From Devosia salina (GTDB taxonomy: Bacteria > Pseudomonadota > Alphaproteobacteria > Rhizobiales > Devosiaceae), in the NCBI RefSeq assembly GCF_019504385.1, contig NZ_CP080590.1, positions 3,204,001-3,268,000 of the forward strand: a stretch of DNA of 64,000 nt, in the 5' to 3' direction. The notes under the pieces are model-generated. The model was not told the origin of the DNA. It ran no database searches and saw only the letters and a list, made by a program, of their open reading frames with translations. Made by a program: the position numbers and the translations under genes. Positions 1-7,786 of the stretch are shown here, piece after piece. Position 1 is the first letter of the stretch. Each line of letters starts with the position of its first letter.

Positions 1-364
1 TTGGGCGGGCGAGATCCAGGGCCTCCCTCAAGATCTCGGCTTCCATGGTCTTCTTGCCGAGCATGCGCTCGAGGTCACGCACGCGCTTTTCCAGATCGCG
101 CACCTGGGAGGCGCCAACAACATCTTCATCGGCCTGAACGGCTGCGTGACCGCCCTCAAGCATGCGGCGCTTCCAGGCGAAGAGCTGGGAGGGAGAAATG
201 CCGGCGCGGCGTGCCACGTAGGAAACGCTCATACCCGGCTGCATGGCTTCCTCCACCAACCGAACCTTCTCGGCCACTGACCAGCGCCGGCGGCGCTGCA
301 CGGAGGTGATGACTTCGACCCGTCGAAACGGCTCGTCAGAACTCTTGGACATAGTCGTACTCAT
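1..364 (-). CDS. IS3-family transposase OrfA (cut off by window edge)
   Basis: The minus-strand reading frame opens at ATG 364 (a second ATG lies at 352) and runs off the left edge without a stop. The product has an N-terminal helix-turn-helix of the IS3 OrfA type (RRRRWSVAEKVRLVEEAM, then SVSYVARRAGISPSQLFAWKRR) followed by a leucine-zipper-like stretch (VRDLEKRVRDLERMLGKKTM). In IS3 elements this protein is the DNA-binding half of the transposase, joined to the DDE half by frameshifting. The DDE half would lie outside the window. Its sequence differs from the OrfA at 4.9 kb, so the two insertion sequences are unrelated copies. Confidence 0.85.
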   Translation of the reverse strand, partial: MSTTMSKSSDEPFRRVEVITSVQRRRRWSVAEKVRLVEEAMQPGMSVSYVARRAGISPSQLFAWKRRMLEGGHAAVQADEDVVGASQVRDLEKRVRDLERMLGKKTMEAEILREALDLARP

Positions 365-425
365 AGGCGCATGCCTATGCCTTATCGGCTATGCCGGCTG
401 TCCGGTCAAAATGGGGTGCGCTCCA
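1..425 (-). mobile_element. IS3-family insertion sequence, one end only
   Basis: This is the promoter-proximal end of the element carrying the truncated orfA. Reading outward on the minus strand, the sequence before orfA starts TGGAGCGCACCCCATTTTGA, with the outer base at about 425. It begins with TG, as IS3-family ends do. The other end is outside the window, so neither the inverted repeat nor the target duplication can be confirmed. The boundary is an inference. Confidence 0.55.
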
Positions 426-771
426 CTCCGGCAAACAAGAAAGAGCGCGCCAGCGATTACGCAGTGGCCTTTTCCTACCTCGGCCTAAGCGCGGAAGGTT
501 CGGTCTGCTCTAGGTGCCTTCGACGGAGGTGGACAGGAGCCGGGTGGTTCACCTCACCAGCATCCGCTTCGGCCCTTGCCCGTAAGGCCCTCAAAGCAGT
601 TCTTGGCTCCCGCAGCCCTCCTTGATCGAAAAAAGTGCTGACAACAAAGGCATCCCTTTTTCTGGATCGCTATAGGGCCATTTCAAACCGAGCGAGACCC
701 ATGCCGAACCAACAATACTTCTCTATTCCAAACTCTAGTGAACGCGGTTTTCGTGCCTCAGACACCAGCTT
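426..771. other. Intergenic region before the HUH gene
   Basis: No convincing gene. The only feature seen is the GATCGAAAAAA...GATCGCTATAG element (624-676), annotated separately. The plus-strand ORFs here show no family signature and no ribosome-binding site. Confidence 0.5.
624..676 (+). promoter_or_regulatory. Upstream element shared with the AlpA gene at 54.8 kb
   Basis: GATCGAAAAAA (624-634) is followed by GTGCTGACA, and after a spacer by GATCGCTATAGG (665-676). The same two blocks occur at 54785-54826, ahead of the excisionase-like gene. The distance between blocks is 41 nt here and 31 nt there. It is probably a promoter or operator for mobile-element genes; that function is inferred from the repeat and its position only. 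Confidence 0.4.
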
Positions 772-1329
772 GTGTACCTTCAACCACAGAGCAGGCGAAT
801 GAAGCGAATAGAACATCGTCGCCCAGCTCTCATCGATCCTGCGGCCACTAAAGACGCATGGCTACGATGGACGATCGAGCGGCAATGGGACAGATACATC
901 ACCTTATCGTTCAATGAGCCGGCGAAACTGAATCGTCTGGGAGATGTAACAGAGTCGGAAATTGCGAGCCGAAGGGATAAGCTCAAAGAGTGGGACGGGC
1001 GAATGAACCGATGCCTTATTGGCCGAAATTGGGCCAAGCTTCACGACTATCGCATGTTCAATATGTACATGATGGAGTTGCCACGCACCAATCCGCACTT
1101 CCATGGTTTGGTGCACTTCTTCAATGTGGATCAGGCAGAAAGAGAACGCCAAGCCAAAATATTCGATAACCGCGCGGAAGGCATCTGGAAATATCTGGTT
1201 GCCTCCGGGGACATTGATGTCAAGCCTGTTTTTAATGAAATTGGCGTAGCAAGATATATTGGAAAGTCAATCACAGATAGTCTAAACTATGAGAACTTTA
1301 TACCGCCTGACGAATTTTGGCGGCCATAG
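772..1329 (+). CDS. HUH-family endonuclease (rolling-circle Rep-like), orphan
   Basis: The 185-residue product carries the three motifs of HUH endonucleases in order: motif I RYITLSFN, motif II NPHFHGLVHF with the metal-binding His-x-His pair, and motif III ARYIGKSI with one Tyr and Lys four residues apart. Proteins of this type nick a specific strand at a hairpin and attach through the tyrosine to start rolling-circle replication or single-strand transposition. The frame starts at GTG 772; ATG 799 is an alternative. No helicase domain follows, and no coat, relaxase-partner or partition gene is nearby. It is therefore likely a remnant of a small phage, satellite or plasmid. Which family of element it came from cannot be told by eye. 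Confidence 0.7.
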   Translation: MYLQPQSRRMKRIEHRRPALIDPAATKDAWLRWTIERQWDRYITLSFNEPAKLNRLGDVTESEIASRRDKLKEWDGRMNRCLIGRNWAKLHDYRMFNMYMMELPRTNPHFHGLVHFFNVDQAERERQAKIFDNRAEGIWKYLVASGDIDVKPVFNEIGVARYIGKSITDSLNYENFIPPDEFWRP

Positions 1330-1930
1330 TCTCTGGAACCGCAAAGGCGTCGCTCGCGAAGCGAGGACGGCTAGTAGCCAGCGCCAAAGCTGAGCCTACC
1401 CAAACTGCCTCTCAAAATGAGAAGCAGTCTTGTTCTATGGAGATAGAAAATGAGAAATGAGAAAATACAAATACGTAATGCACAAGAGGAGCGAGAGCGC
1501 CGCAGGCACTCTCGCTACCAAAGGCCGATAGGTACAAATGAATCCGTGCGAGATCTAGTGAGCATATAGCTTATGGCCGCCGCGAACTTGATTACAGCGT
1601 CCCGCAAAGGATAGTTTTCACGGTGACAAACCGACTACCCCACCTGGAGCAGTCCTTCCGAAACGCGCCCCGTTCCAGACATTCAGTGAGCTTTCGTGAC
1701 GTCCTAAAAGCCGCCGATCCGCATTATTAGGGGCGCTGAATTGGGGGTAAGCCGCCTAGCGCTCTTGAGGTGAGAATCTAGACAATCAGACCTCTGGCCT
1801 GCCGTGCCAGAGGCAATGTTTGAGCTGCTACGACCATAAGGCGCGTCGTCTACATACCTGACCGGTGAATAGTTGCTGGACGGCTCGTGCTGCTTCCATT
1901 TGCCGCTTTCTCGCGCCGCTAGGTCCTTAG
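1330..1930. other. AT-richer region with two hairpins behind the HUH gene
   Basis: No convincing gene. Two stem-loops are visible. At 1348-1369 CGTC and CTCGC pair with GCGAG and GACG around a GAA loop, with one bulged base. At 1490-1516 AGCGAGAG pairs perfectly with CTCTCGCT around an 11-nt loop. Both stems share a GCGAG core. Hairpins beside a Rep gene are typical places for a nicking origin, but terminators or chance remain possible. The minus-strand ORF at 1704-1934 overlaps the next gene by four bases but has no recognisable features. Confidence 0.45.
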
Positions 1931-2470
1931 TCATCTCTTGACTCGATAATGCGACTGCACCAGTCCAGACGGGAAGATCGTGGTTCCGAGATGCTCGAGT
2001 CCGACATCAGCGTCGAGAGCGCCAAATAAGGGTAACCCTTGTCCGATCAGTACAGGGACGCGGCTGATTATCATGTCCTCGATCAGACCGGCGCGAAGGA
2101 AAGACTGGATAACGGCGCCGCCGTCGATATAGACGCCACGCCAACCACGCTCCTCGGCGATCATCATCGCTTCGTTAGGCGAAGCATTGACGATTTCCAC
2201 CCTGCTTCGAAGCGATCGTGGAACATCAGAACTCGCCAGTGTGCGGCTCAGCACCAGCACCGTCTTTTCGTAGAACCATGGCTCGATGTCTTTGACGGCC
2301 TCGAATGTTCCGCGCCCCATGATGATGCCGTCAACCCTGGCCATGTGAGCATCATACCCGTGGTCTTCACCAAGGTTCGAGAATTGGGTGAGCCAAGAGA
2401 TATCGCCACCCTGTCGTGCGATAAAACCATCCACGCTTGCTCCGATAAACACATGTCCTTTGGGCATCAC
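1931..2470 (-). CDS. Dihydrofolate reductase / RibD C-terminal family protein
   Basis: The 179-residue product has the DHFR-fold pattern of the RibD C-terminal family. The N-terminus reads HVFIGASVDGFIARQGGDISW, the middle has DGIIMGRGTFEAV with the nucleotide-binding MGRxTFE motif, and later comes GVYIDGGAVIQSFLRAGLIEDM. Relatives reduce pterin-like or pyrimidine substrates with NADPH; many small stand-alone members have no known substrate. It sits alone between a mobile-element scar and an intergenic stretch. The start at ATG 2470 is followed by a second ATG, so the first residue is uncertain by one codon. Confidence 0.8.
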   Translation of the reverse strand: MMPKGHVFIGASVDGFIARQGGDISWLTQFSNLGEDHGYDAHMARVDGIIMGRGTFEAVKDIEPWFYEKTVLVLSRTLASSDVPRSLRSRVEIVNASPNEAMMIAEERGWRGVYIDGGAVIQSFLRAGLIEDMIISRVPVLIGQGLPLFGALDADVGLEHLGTTIFPSGLVQSHYRVKR

Positions 2471-3033
2471 CGACCTCGATTGTTGAAGGCCATGCCGCTA
2501 CACCTTCCTCTTGTCAGGTAGTGGCGGCAAGGTTGGCGCCCGTGTCGTGCGACGTTGGGGTGGCTTGCTGCTGTCTCCTCTCAAGATGGAACCGGCCGGT
2601 CGGCCACGCCCCTTTTTGCCTTTCGGCCGACCTGTCCCCCCACCCCCCGAAAGGCGGTCCGTCTGCATCTGCCCGAAACGAGACCCTTCCAACTGTTCTG
2701 CGCTTGCCCAGGTCCGGACCTCTATCGCCAGGAGTTTGGAAGGCGCCACTGCAGCGCCACGGCCAGAAACTGCTCCGCGATATCATTCAACTGCGCACGT
2801 TCGACCATCAGTCCCGAGCGATTTCGTCGCGCCCCACAATTGGCAGCAGAATGACGAGACCAGCGCGGCCCCGTACCAGAAGACGTAGGTCGACGCGTCA
2901 TCCCGTCGATGGCGATCCGGCGGCCTTGCTCATGCGTTGAACGAGGTATCGAAGGCGGTGAGAAGTGCCGTTTCCGGTGCCGGAAGGATCATTAGCTCGC
3001 CGCTCCGGACCGACGACAGGGGCCCTGCACGGG
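2471..3033. other. Intergenic region, no gene recognised
   Basis: Several overlapping ORFs exist on both strands between 2498 and 2940, but they are low-complexity Pro/Arg/Ser translations without a ribosome-binding site or family motif. I see no repeat or RNA structure I would support. Confidence 0.4.
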
Positions 3034-3318
3034 TCACCAGCGTCGGGCAGTCGACCAGAATGGCCGTGCGACGATATTTGCAGTCTGAGAAATTAGTCGG
3101 AGCAAAGACTTTGGCCAATTCGCCTCGGGTCTCGCCAACCGCTGTTGTACCGGTGATGTCAGGAAAGCGCTTTTTCCTTCGCAAGTTCCCCAAAACGCCA
3201 GCGGCAAAAGGCATTTCGAACAGTGAAGAGGCGTGCCTTCAGGAAGATTGGCCGTGTGAACGGCATTTGCGGCCCCACAAGTCGGGCATGTAATCTCACG
3301 AAATACGCTGTGCGTCAT
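3034..3318 (-). CDS. Small zinc-ribbon protein, C-terminus possibly frameshifted
   Basis: The ATG at 3318 follows a good ribosome-binding site (AAAGGTGG, 3-4 nt before the start). The first 35 residues form a treble-clef or ribbon pattern: CPTCGAANAVHTANLPEGT, then CSKC, that is two Cys-x2-Cys pairs 19 residues apart. Small stand-alone proteins of this sort are common in Rhizobiales and have no assigned function. After residue 40 the sequence looks noisy, and a one-base change in the TTTTGGGG run near 3194 would open another frame. The tail (residues 41-94) may therefore not be the native one. A longer frame begins upstream at 3441 but lacks a ribosome-binding site. Confidence 0.55.
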   Translation of the reverse strand: MTHSVFREITCPTCGAANAVHTANLPEGTPLHCSKCLLPLAFWGTCEGKSAFLTSPVQQRLARPEANWPKSLLRLISQTANIVARPFWSTARRW

Positions 3319-3880
3319 CGTCGCCACCTTTCGGTTACGTGGCGGCAGCTTGAACCTCTTATTTTGGGGCAATTGACTGTCATCGCTGATGCCATGGATC
3401 GGGCAGCGATTGAACAGAGCATATTGAGACGCTATGGGCATGTCATTTCAATAAGACATGTCGGCACGGTCTCCACGCACCGTTCATTGCCGATTGAAAC
3501 CATCCATGAAGGACGTGAGAAGCGGCACGATTTCCAGAGCACGTTCATGATCGGAAACTGCAGGTGGGAGGTTCTGATTTCGTCGGCGCAGATTCGCGTA
3601 TCGCTCCGGTCTCGACTGCCGCATTCGCTCCAAGCTGCGCCAGAAGGACCAGCGAAGCGCAAGGCATGACCTGTAAGCATGCTGTCAGGTGGACCCTGTC
3701 AGTCTTGGAGAAGAGTGCAGCGCTGAGGCCGGGGAGGATGGTCCGATCCGGCTAAGGGCCAGTGCTGTGCTCCCCTCGACCCAGGGGGTTTCATCGCAGT
3801 TTGTCAGCATTTGAACAAGCTTTCTGGTGAACTGTTAGGGGGTGTTGGTCAAGTTCGGGCCGTCCAATTCGGAGGTTATC
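3319..3880. other. Intergenic region, no gene recognised
   Basis: Long ORFs at 3223-3669 (+) and 3432-3680 (-) carry no motif or ribosome-binding site and are treated as chance. A short inverted repeat (CATGTC ... GACATG) lies near 3440-3465. The last 100 bases presumably hold the promoter of the secreted-protein gene at 3881. Confidence 0.4.
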
Positions 3881-4246
3881 GTGATCCGCATTTCCATCGT
3901 CGCTCTCGCTCTGCTGGGACTGGCATCCACCACCACAATCGCTCAGGAGGTTGAAACGCCGGTTGAATGCGAGCCGACCACTCTTTTCGAGGCGTTTGGC
4001 ATTGAGCCGGTCGACGGATGCGAAGTCGAAGAGGAGGTTGAGGACGTGGGCGAGGCAGATGACGATGCTGCCGGCGGCAATTCGGTTTCAGCTGCGGCGA
4101 AGCTGCCAGGCAGCAATCGGGAAGCCGCTCTAGCCCACGCCAATGAGCGCAGTGGTGGCGCTGTCGAGGAGGCACACTCCCGACACGGTGACAATGACAG
4201 CGATGGCGGGAGCCATGGTAGCGGACATGGAAACGGCAAGAAGTAG
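3881..4246 (+). CDS. Secreted acidic protein with Gly/His-rich tail
   Basis: I do not recognise a family. The GTG at 3881 is chosen because GGAGG lies at 3871-3875 and because the first residues then form a signal peptide (IRISIVALALLGLASTTTIA before QE). The mature part of about 98 residues has two Cys, an acidic block (EVEEEVEDVGEADDDAAG) and a C-terminal tail rich in Gly, Ser, His and Asn ending HGNGKK. The His-rich tail could bind metal, but nothing proves it. It is followed by the FecR-domain gene on the same strand and resembles in style the other secreted proteins of this region (7157 and 9754). Confidence 0.65.
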   Translation: MIRISIVALALLGLASTTTIAQEVETPVECEPTTLFEAFGIEPVDGCEVEEEVEDVGEADDDAAGGNSVSAAAKLPGSNREAALAHANERSGGAVEEAHSRHGDNDSDGGSHGSGHGNGKK

Positions 4247-4786
4247 CCTCCACATCCCGCGGAACTGCAGGGTCAGATAAACAGTTATGTTCGGACGCTG
4301 CAGATTGCCCCCATCTTCAGTCATCGCCCCGGCACTCGTTGCGAGCTGCCGGAGCTTCCATTGCGCGGAGCATTTTCTGCAAATTCAATAGAAACCGTGA
4401 GGACTTTGTCGGTGACGTTCCCAACGTTCCGAGCTCACTCCCTCGTCATAAACACTCTGGAAAGGTTCAAGGGCGCTGGCTGTATGCGGTTTTACCTAGT
4501 GGGGAGGAACCCGTGCACAAAATCGCCGCCGCTCTTTTTGCTGGACTCTTGGTCTCCACGGTCCTGCCGGCAATGGCCGAGGATTGGGTCGCCGCTCGCC
4601 TGCACGGCAACGTGGAAAAGTTCGCCAATGGTTCCTGGTCCCCATTGGCTCGCGGAGACAGTGTCCCGGACGCGTCAAAAATTCGCACCGAAGGCGGCGG
4701 CCGGGTGGAGCTCCAACGGGGCGAAGAAACCATCTCGCTTGGCGGCAATACCGAAATCGTCATCCATCAGGCCGAGACGCGGCGGA

Positions 4787-4799
4787 TGAGCTACTCCCC
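4787..4799 (+). repeat. Left terminal inverted repeat of the IS
   Basis: TGAGCTACTCCCC, exact inverse of 6045-6057. It is preceded by the target-duplication copy GGA at 4784-4786. Confidence 0.95.
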
Positions 4800-4864
4800 G
4801 AAAATGGGACGCTGACGTAAGCTAGGAATTGTTGTCTGCTGGTCTTCGACGATGGAGATCAGAG

Positions 4865-5158
4865 ATGTCGAAACGCAAGCAGCATTCGCCCGAGTTCAAG
4901 GCGAAGGTCGCCCTGGAAGCATTGAAGGGCGAAGAGACGGTATCGGAATTGGCGAGCCGGTTCGGAATTCACCCCACGATGATCCACCAATGGAAACGGG
5001 CGTTGCTCGAAGGGGCATCGGGTGTGTTCGAGCGCGGCGGGCGCAAAAGGCCTGAGATTGACGATGAACAGGTCAAGGATCTGCATGCCAAGATCGGAGA
5101 GCTGGCCGTCGCCAACGATTTTTTGTCCAGAAAGCTCAAGCCTTGGGGCGGGAAGTGA
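4865..5158 (+). CDS. IS3-family transposase OrfA
   Basis: The 97-residue protein begins at ATG 4865 with GGAG about six bases before it. It has the OrfA helix-turn-helix (HSPEFKAKVALEALKGEE, then VSELASRFGIHPTMIHQWKR) and a short C-terminal coiled region (IGELAVANDFLSRKL). It binds the IS ends. It ends at 5158 and overlaps orfB, which lies in the -1 frame. The overlap with the slippery site at 5119-5125 predicts an OrfAB fusion transposase. Confidence 0.92.
   Translation: MSKRKQHSPEFKAKVALEALKGEETVSELASRFGIHPTMIHQWKRALLEGASGVFERGGRKRPEIDDEQVKDLHAKIGELAVANDFLSRKLKPWGGK
5119..5125 (+). other. Programmed -1 frameshift site of the IS
   Basis: The heptamer T-TTT-TTG sits in the zero frame of orfA (codons GAT TTT TTG). 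Slipping back one base gives GTC CAG AAA GCT CAA GCC TTG GGG CGG and continues without a stop into orfB. This is the usual way IS3 elements make the full transposase. The heptamer and frames are seen directly; efficiency cannot be judged. Confidence 0.75.
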
Positions 5159-6018
5159 GGCGAGGGATGATAGAACCTGATCACCCCGTGCTCTCAATTG
5201 GCAAACAGTGCACGCTGCTGTCGATCGCGCGCTCTTCGTTCTACTACACGCCGAAAGGCGAGACCGAGATCAACCTTGCCCTGATGCGCAGGATCGATGG
5301 GCAATTCCTGGAAACGCCCTTCTTCGGAGTCCGGCAGATGACCTGGCACCTGCGCAATGAAGGTCACGTGATAAACGAGAAGCGCGTGCGTCGGCTGATG
5401 CGGCTCATGGGCCTGATGCCGATTTATCAGAAGCCCAATACCTCGAGACCAGCCAAGGGGCACAAGATCTGGCCCTATCTTCTGAAGGGGTTGAGGGTGG
5501 AGCGCCCGAACCAGGCCTGGGCTGCGGATATCACGTATTTACCGATGCGCCGGGGCTTTCTCTACCTGGTGGCCATCATGGACTGGCACACCCGCAAGGT
5601 CTTGGCATGGCGCATCTCGAACACGCTGGAGGCAGACTTCTGCATCGAGGCGTTGAACGAGGCGGTCCACAAGTTCGGTCCGCCCGAGATCATGAACACC
5701 GATCAGGGGAGCCAGTTCACGTCCTTTGCCTGGACCGATCGGTTGCGACGAATGGGGGTGCGCATCTCCATGGATGGCAAGGGCCGGTTCCTCGACAACA
5801 TCTTTGTCGAGCGGCTCTGGAGAACCCTCAAATACGAATGCGTCTACCTGCACGCCTGGGAGACCGGGTCACAGGCCCGCGCCGGCGTCCGCGAATGGGT
5901 GGACTTCTATAATAACCGACGCCCTCATTCCGCCCTTGGCGGAAAACCGCCTGCCGTGATCTATTGGCAGCGCATTGACCAAAACCAACCCGACCAGCAG
6001 GTGCAACGAGTAGCTTAA
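5143..6018 (+). CDS. IS3-family transposase OrfB (DDE catalytic part)
   Basis: The product has an HTH_21-like N-terminal part (LLSIARSSFYYTPKGE) and an integrase core of the rve type. The catalytic acids are visible as the Asp of WAADITYLP, the Asp of NTDQGSQFTS and the Glu of IFVERLWRTLKYE. The C-terminal tail has YNNRRPHSALGG. About 291 residues is full length for the family. It is most likely made only as the OrfAB fusion; TTG 5143 and ATG 5167 are possible internal starts. No disruption is seen. Confidence 0.93.
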   Translation: MGREVRRGMIEPDHPVLSIGKQCTLLSIARSSFYYTPKGETEINLALMRRIDGQFLETPFFGVRQMTWHLRNEGHVINEKRVRRLMRLMGLMPIYQKPNTSRPAKGHKIWPYLLKGLRVERPNQAWAADITYLPMRRGFLYLVAIMDWHTRKVLAWRISNTLEADFCIEALNEAVHKFGPPEIMNTDQGSQFTSFAWTDRLRRMGVRISMDGKGRFLDNIFVERLWRTLKYECVYLHAWETGSQARAGVREWVDFYNNRRPHSALGGKPPAVIYWQRIDQNQPDQQVQRVA

Positions 6019-6044
6019 TTTACGCCAAAAGCTGTCCAACGATT

Positions 6045-6057
6045 GGGGAGTAGCTCA
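6045..6057 (+). repeat. Right terminal inverted repeat of the IS
   Basis: GGGGAGTAGCTCA, exact inverse of 4787-4799. It is followed by the target-duplication copy GGA at 6058-6060. Its GGGGAG lies nine bases before ATG 6060 and could act as a ribosome-binding site for the distal FecR fragment. Confidence 0.95.
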
Positions 6058-6623
6058 GGATGACGCGGATCGTCCAGGTCTGGGGCACCGTGAGTGTCGA
6101 AGCCGAAAAGCGCAACGTGCAGCACTTCTCGGTACAGACACCGGTATTGGCCGCTATTGTCAAAGGGACCCAGTTCACCGTGACCTACCGCAATGGTTTG
6201 ACGCAGGTCGATGTGGATGAAGGCGTGGTCGAGGTGCGCGACTTTGTGACCAATACGACGGTGGATGTTCAACCGGGTCAGAGTGCGGCGGCCAGCCAAT
6301 TGCGACCAGTAAAGGTTTCCGGGGACGGGGCAGACGACGTCGTTTACATGGTGGATGGAAGGGCCGTTGCGGCCTCTGCCAGAGAAATGGCACTTGAGCG
6401 CCAGGCCAATCGGGAATTGCCGGAGAGCGCGCGGGGCAATGGCATCGACAACCCTGCCAATGTCAATGCTGCGCAAGAAAATCGCTCAGAGCGGAGCGCG
6501 GCGGGCGCCAACAACAGAAGCGACGCGGCGGCAGCTGGTGCAGGTGCGGCTGCAAGTCAAAACAGCGGCGTCGATAATCGTCAGTCGGCCGGGCAGGGCG
6601 GCAACGGGCACGGGCGTCCCTGA

Positions 6624-7156
6624 CGGATGCGCAACGCCGTAATGGTCCAGTCGCGGCTTATGCCGCGCGTTGGTGTCGAAGGCGCAGTCTTCACCCCATG
6701 GCGCGGTCGGGGTCGAATATGACCTGACAGACCAGGTTCGCGGCCGAGGGCCGCAAACTGAGTCGGCAGGCGCGGTTCCGACTCCACACCTCGAGCTTGT
6801 TCCTTCCAGACCGAGGGGCCGGAACTGAAGAGCCATCATCTCCCACATCGCAGTGGACTCGGTGCCATTCACACTTCTTGAACAGTTGAACGCGTTCTCG
6901 CGACGGATGCTGATGCTGAACGCATGCTGCAAACAGATTAGGCGGTACCGGAACCTGCCGATCGGCAACACGCCCGGGATCAGATGACCATCTTTCCCCC
7001 GTCGTCCGAGAGCCGTGGGCGTGAGCTGGACCCCTTAGCTGACGATAAGATTACAGCCTGCGATGGGAAGATATAATATATAGATCAATGGCTTAGCTGC
7101 AACCTTTGGGGCTCGCTGCCGTTTGTGAGTGGGGCTAGCAACAAAGGAACAAACCA
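6624..7156. other. Intergenic region upstream of the APGQ-repeat gene
   Basis: No convincing gene. The minus-strand ORF 6486-6971 overlaps the FecR tail and has no motif. The last 120 bases hold the shared operator (7037-7058) and an AT-rich stretch ATATAATATA (7071-7080) that could contain a -10 element. Confidence 0.45.
7037..7058 (+). promoter_or_regulatory. Candidate operator, copy 1 of the shared 22-nt element
   Basis: AGCTGACGATAAG followed by ATTACAGCC. It matches 19 of 22 positions with 10335-10356, which precedes the operon encoding the two-component system at 7.8-10.3 kb. It lies about 100 bp before the start at 7157 and just upstream of an AT-rich ATATAATATA block. The likely reader is the OmpR-type response regulator encoded at 9092-9757, inferred from its position. 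Confidence 0.55.
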
Positions 7157-7594
7157 ATGCGCACACTTTCTCTATTTGCCTTCGCCGCTTTGATGTCCAC
7201 CTCAACCCTGGCACTTGCCCAGGACGGGCTTGTTACGGTGGATTTGTCCGGGATTAACGCGGATCTGGCGACCCAGCTCAATGTCGACATCGAGGACGTT
7301 CCCGAGACCATTGAGGTCTCTGCCGACTTGGCGGCCGCAGTCTGCGGCGTGGAGCTTGCCAGCTTGGAAGACAGCTGTGTGGCCATCGCCGCGACCACGG
7401 AACTGCTTGCTGCCATCGAGAGCGGCGAAGCGGACGATGGTGTCGGCACAAACAGCGCCCGTGAATTCGCTCCCGGTCAGCAAGATGGTCCGGCAAAGGA
7501 TTTCGCACCGGGTCAGCAGGAGGGTGATGCCAAGGACCATGCACCTGGGCAGATGAAGAAGAATGCTGATGCTGAGAGCGAAACTAGCGACTAG
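7157..7594 (+). CDS. Secreted protein with APGQ repeats
   Basis: The 145-residue product has a clear signal peptide (RTLSLFAFAALMSTSTLALA before QDG), a folded-looking acidic middle with two Cys (VCGVELASLEDSCVA) and three C-terminal repeats of about 11-13 residues around F/H-APGQ (EFAPGQQDGPAK, DFAPGQQEGDAK, DHAPGQMKK). APGQ-repeat secreted proteins occur in other Rhizobiales, but I know of no function. ATG 7157 has an AGGA ribosome-binding site. The shared operator upstream suggests control by the nearby two-component system. Confidence 0.7.
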   Translation: MRTLSLFAFAALMSTSTLALAQDGLVTVDLSGINADLATQLNVDIEDVPETIEVSADLAAAVCGVELASLEDSCVAIAATTELLAAIESGEADDGVGTNSAREFAPGQQDGPAKDFAPGQQEGDAKDHAPGQMKKNADAESETSD

Positions 7595-7599
7595 CCATT

Positions 7600-7629
7600 G
7601 AGGGCCCCGCTCCCGCAGCCGGGGCCCTC
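7600..7629 (+). terminator. Perfect 10-bp GC-rich hairpin
   Basis: GAGGGCCCCG (7600-7609) pairs fully with CGGGGCCCTC (7620-7629) around a 10-nt loop. It starts six bases after the stop of the APGQ gene. There is no U-run after it, so it may attenuate or protect the mRNA end rather than terminate alone. Confidence 0.6.
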
Positions 7630-7648
7630 CATAGATTGGAGGAAACAA

Positions 7649-7786
7649 ATGCTCTCGCTACTGATTTTCGCTGGTTTCTGGCTGCTCGGTTGCACTGCTG
7701 GGATCGCCTTGCTGTTCCCCACACGTGACGAACAGTTCTCCCAGGAAGACCACCGCGCCGCTAATGAGGCGCAAGCGGCAAAGTGA
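7649..7786 (+). CDS. Small single-pass membrane protein, 45 residues
   Basis: ATG 7649 follows a strong TGGAGG site. The protein is one N-terminal membrane segment (MLSLLIFAGFWLLGCTAGIALLF) and a short polar tail (PTRDEQFSQEDHRAANEAQAAK). The segment contains an LLGC motif that could be a lipobox-like sequence, but the fit is weak. No family is recognised. Its last 26 bases overlap the 3' end of the histidine kinase gene on the other strand. Confidence 0.55.
   Translation: MLSLLIFAGFWLLGCTAGIALLFPTRDEQFSQEDHRAANEAQAAK

Larger units (their letters stand above)
4787..6057 (+). mobile_element. Complete IS3-family insertion sequence, 1,271 bp
   Basis: The ends are perfect 13-bp inverted repeats: TGAGCTACTCCCC at 4787-4799 and its reverse complement at 6045-6057, with the terminal TG...CA typical of IS3. 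The repeats continue imperfectly inward (TGGGACGCT against TGGACAGCT). The 3-bp target duplication GGA lies at 4784-4786 and 6058-6060. The element contains orfA and orfB with an intact frameshift site and all three DDE residues, so it looks recent and possibly active. It interrupts the FecR-domain gene in the same orientation. Confidence 0.95.
4513..6623 (+). pseudogene. FecR-domain periplasmic protein, split by an IS3-family insertion
   Basis: The gene starts at GTG 4513 behind GGGGAGG (4501-4507) with a signal peptide (HKIAAALFAGLLVSTVLPAMA). The N-terminal part runs to 4786 and reads into the IS, where it stops after nine foreign codons. Removing 4787-6057 and one copy of the GGA target duplication joins ETRRM to TRIVQVWGTVSV in frame. 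This gives a 278-residue protein with the FecR domain core (GNTEIVIHQ ... FSVQTPVLAAIVKGTQFTV ... VDVDEGVVEVRD) and an Ala/Asn/Gly-rich tail. FecR-like domains sense or scaffold in the periplasm. The distal part keeps an ATG at 6060, with GGGGAG from the IS end nine bases before it, so a leaderless fragment might still be translated. Confidence 0.85.

Noticed and set aside
1704..1934. 76-residue minus-strand ORF overlapping the DHFR-like stop by four bases
   Set aside because: The overlap looks like coupling, but the sequence has no motif and no hydrophobic core, and it lies in a region of mobile-element debris.
2498..2940. Several overlapping ORFs of 80-139 residues
   Set aside because: They sit in conflicting frames, are Pro/Arg/Ser-rich from GC-biased DNA, and lack ribosome-binding sites.
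6486..6971. 161-residue minus-strand ORF after the FecR gene
   Set aside because: It overlaps the real FecR tail, has many Cys and Arg typical of antisense reading, and shows no family pattern.
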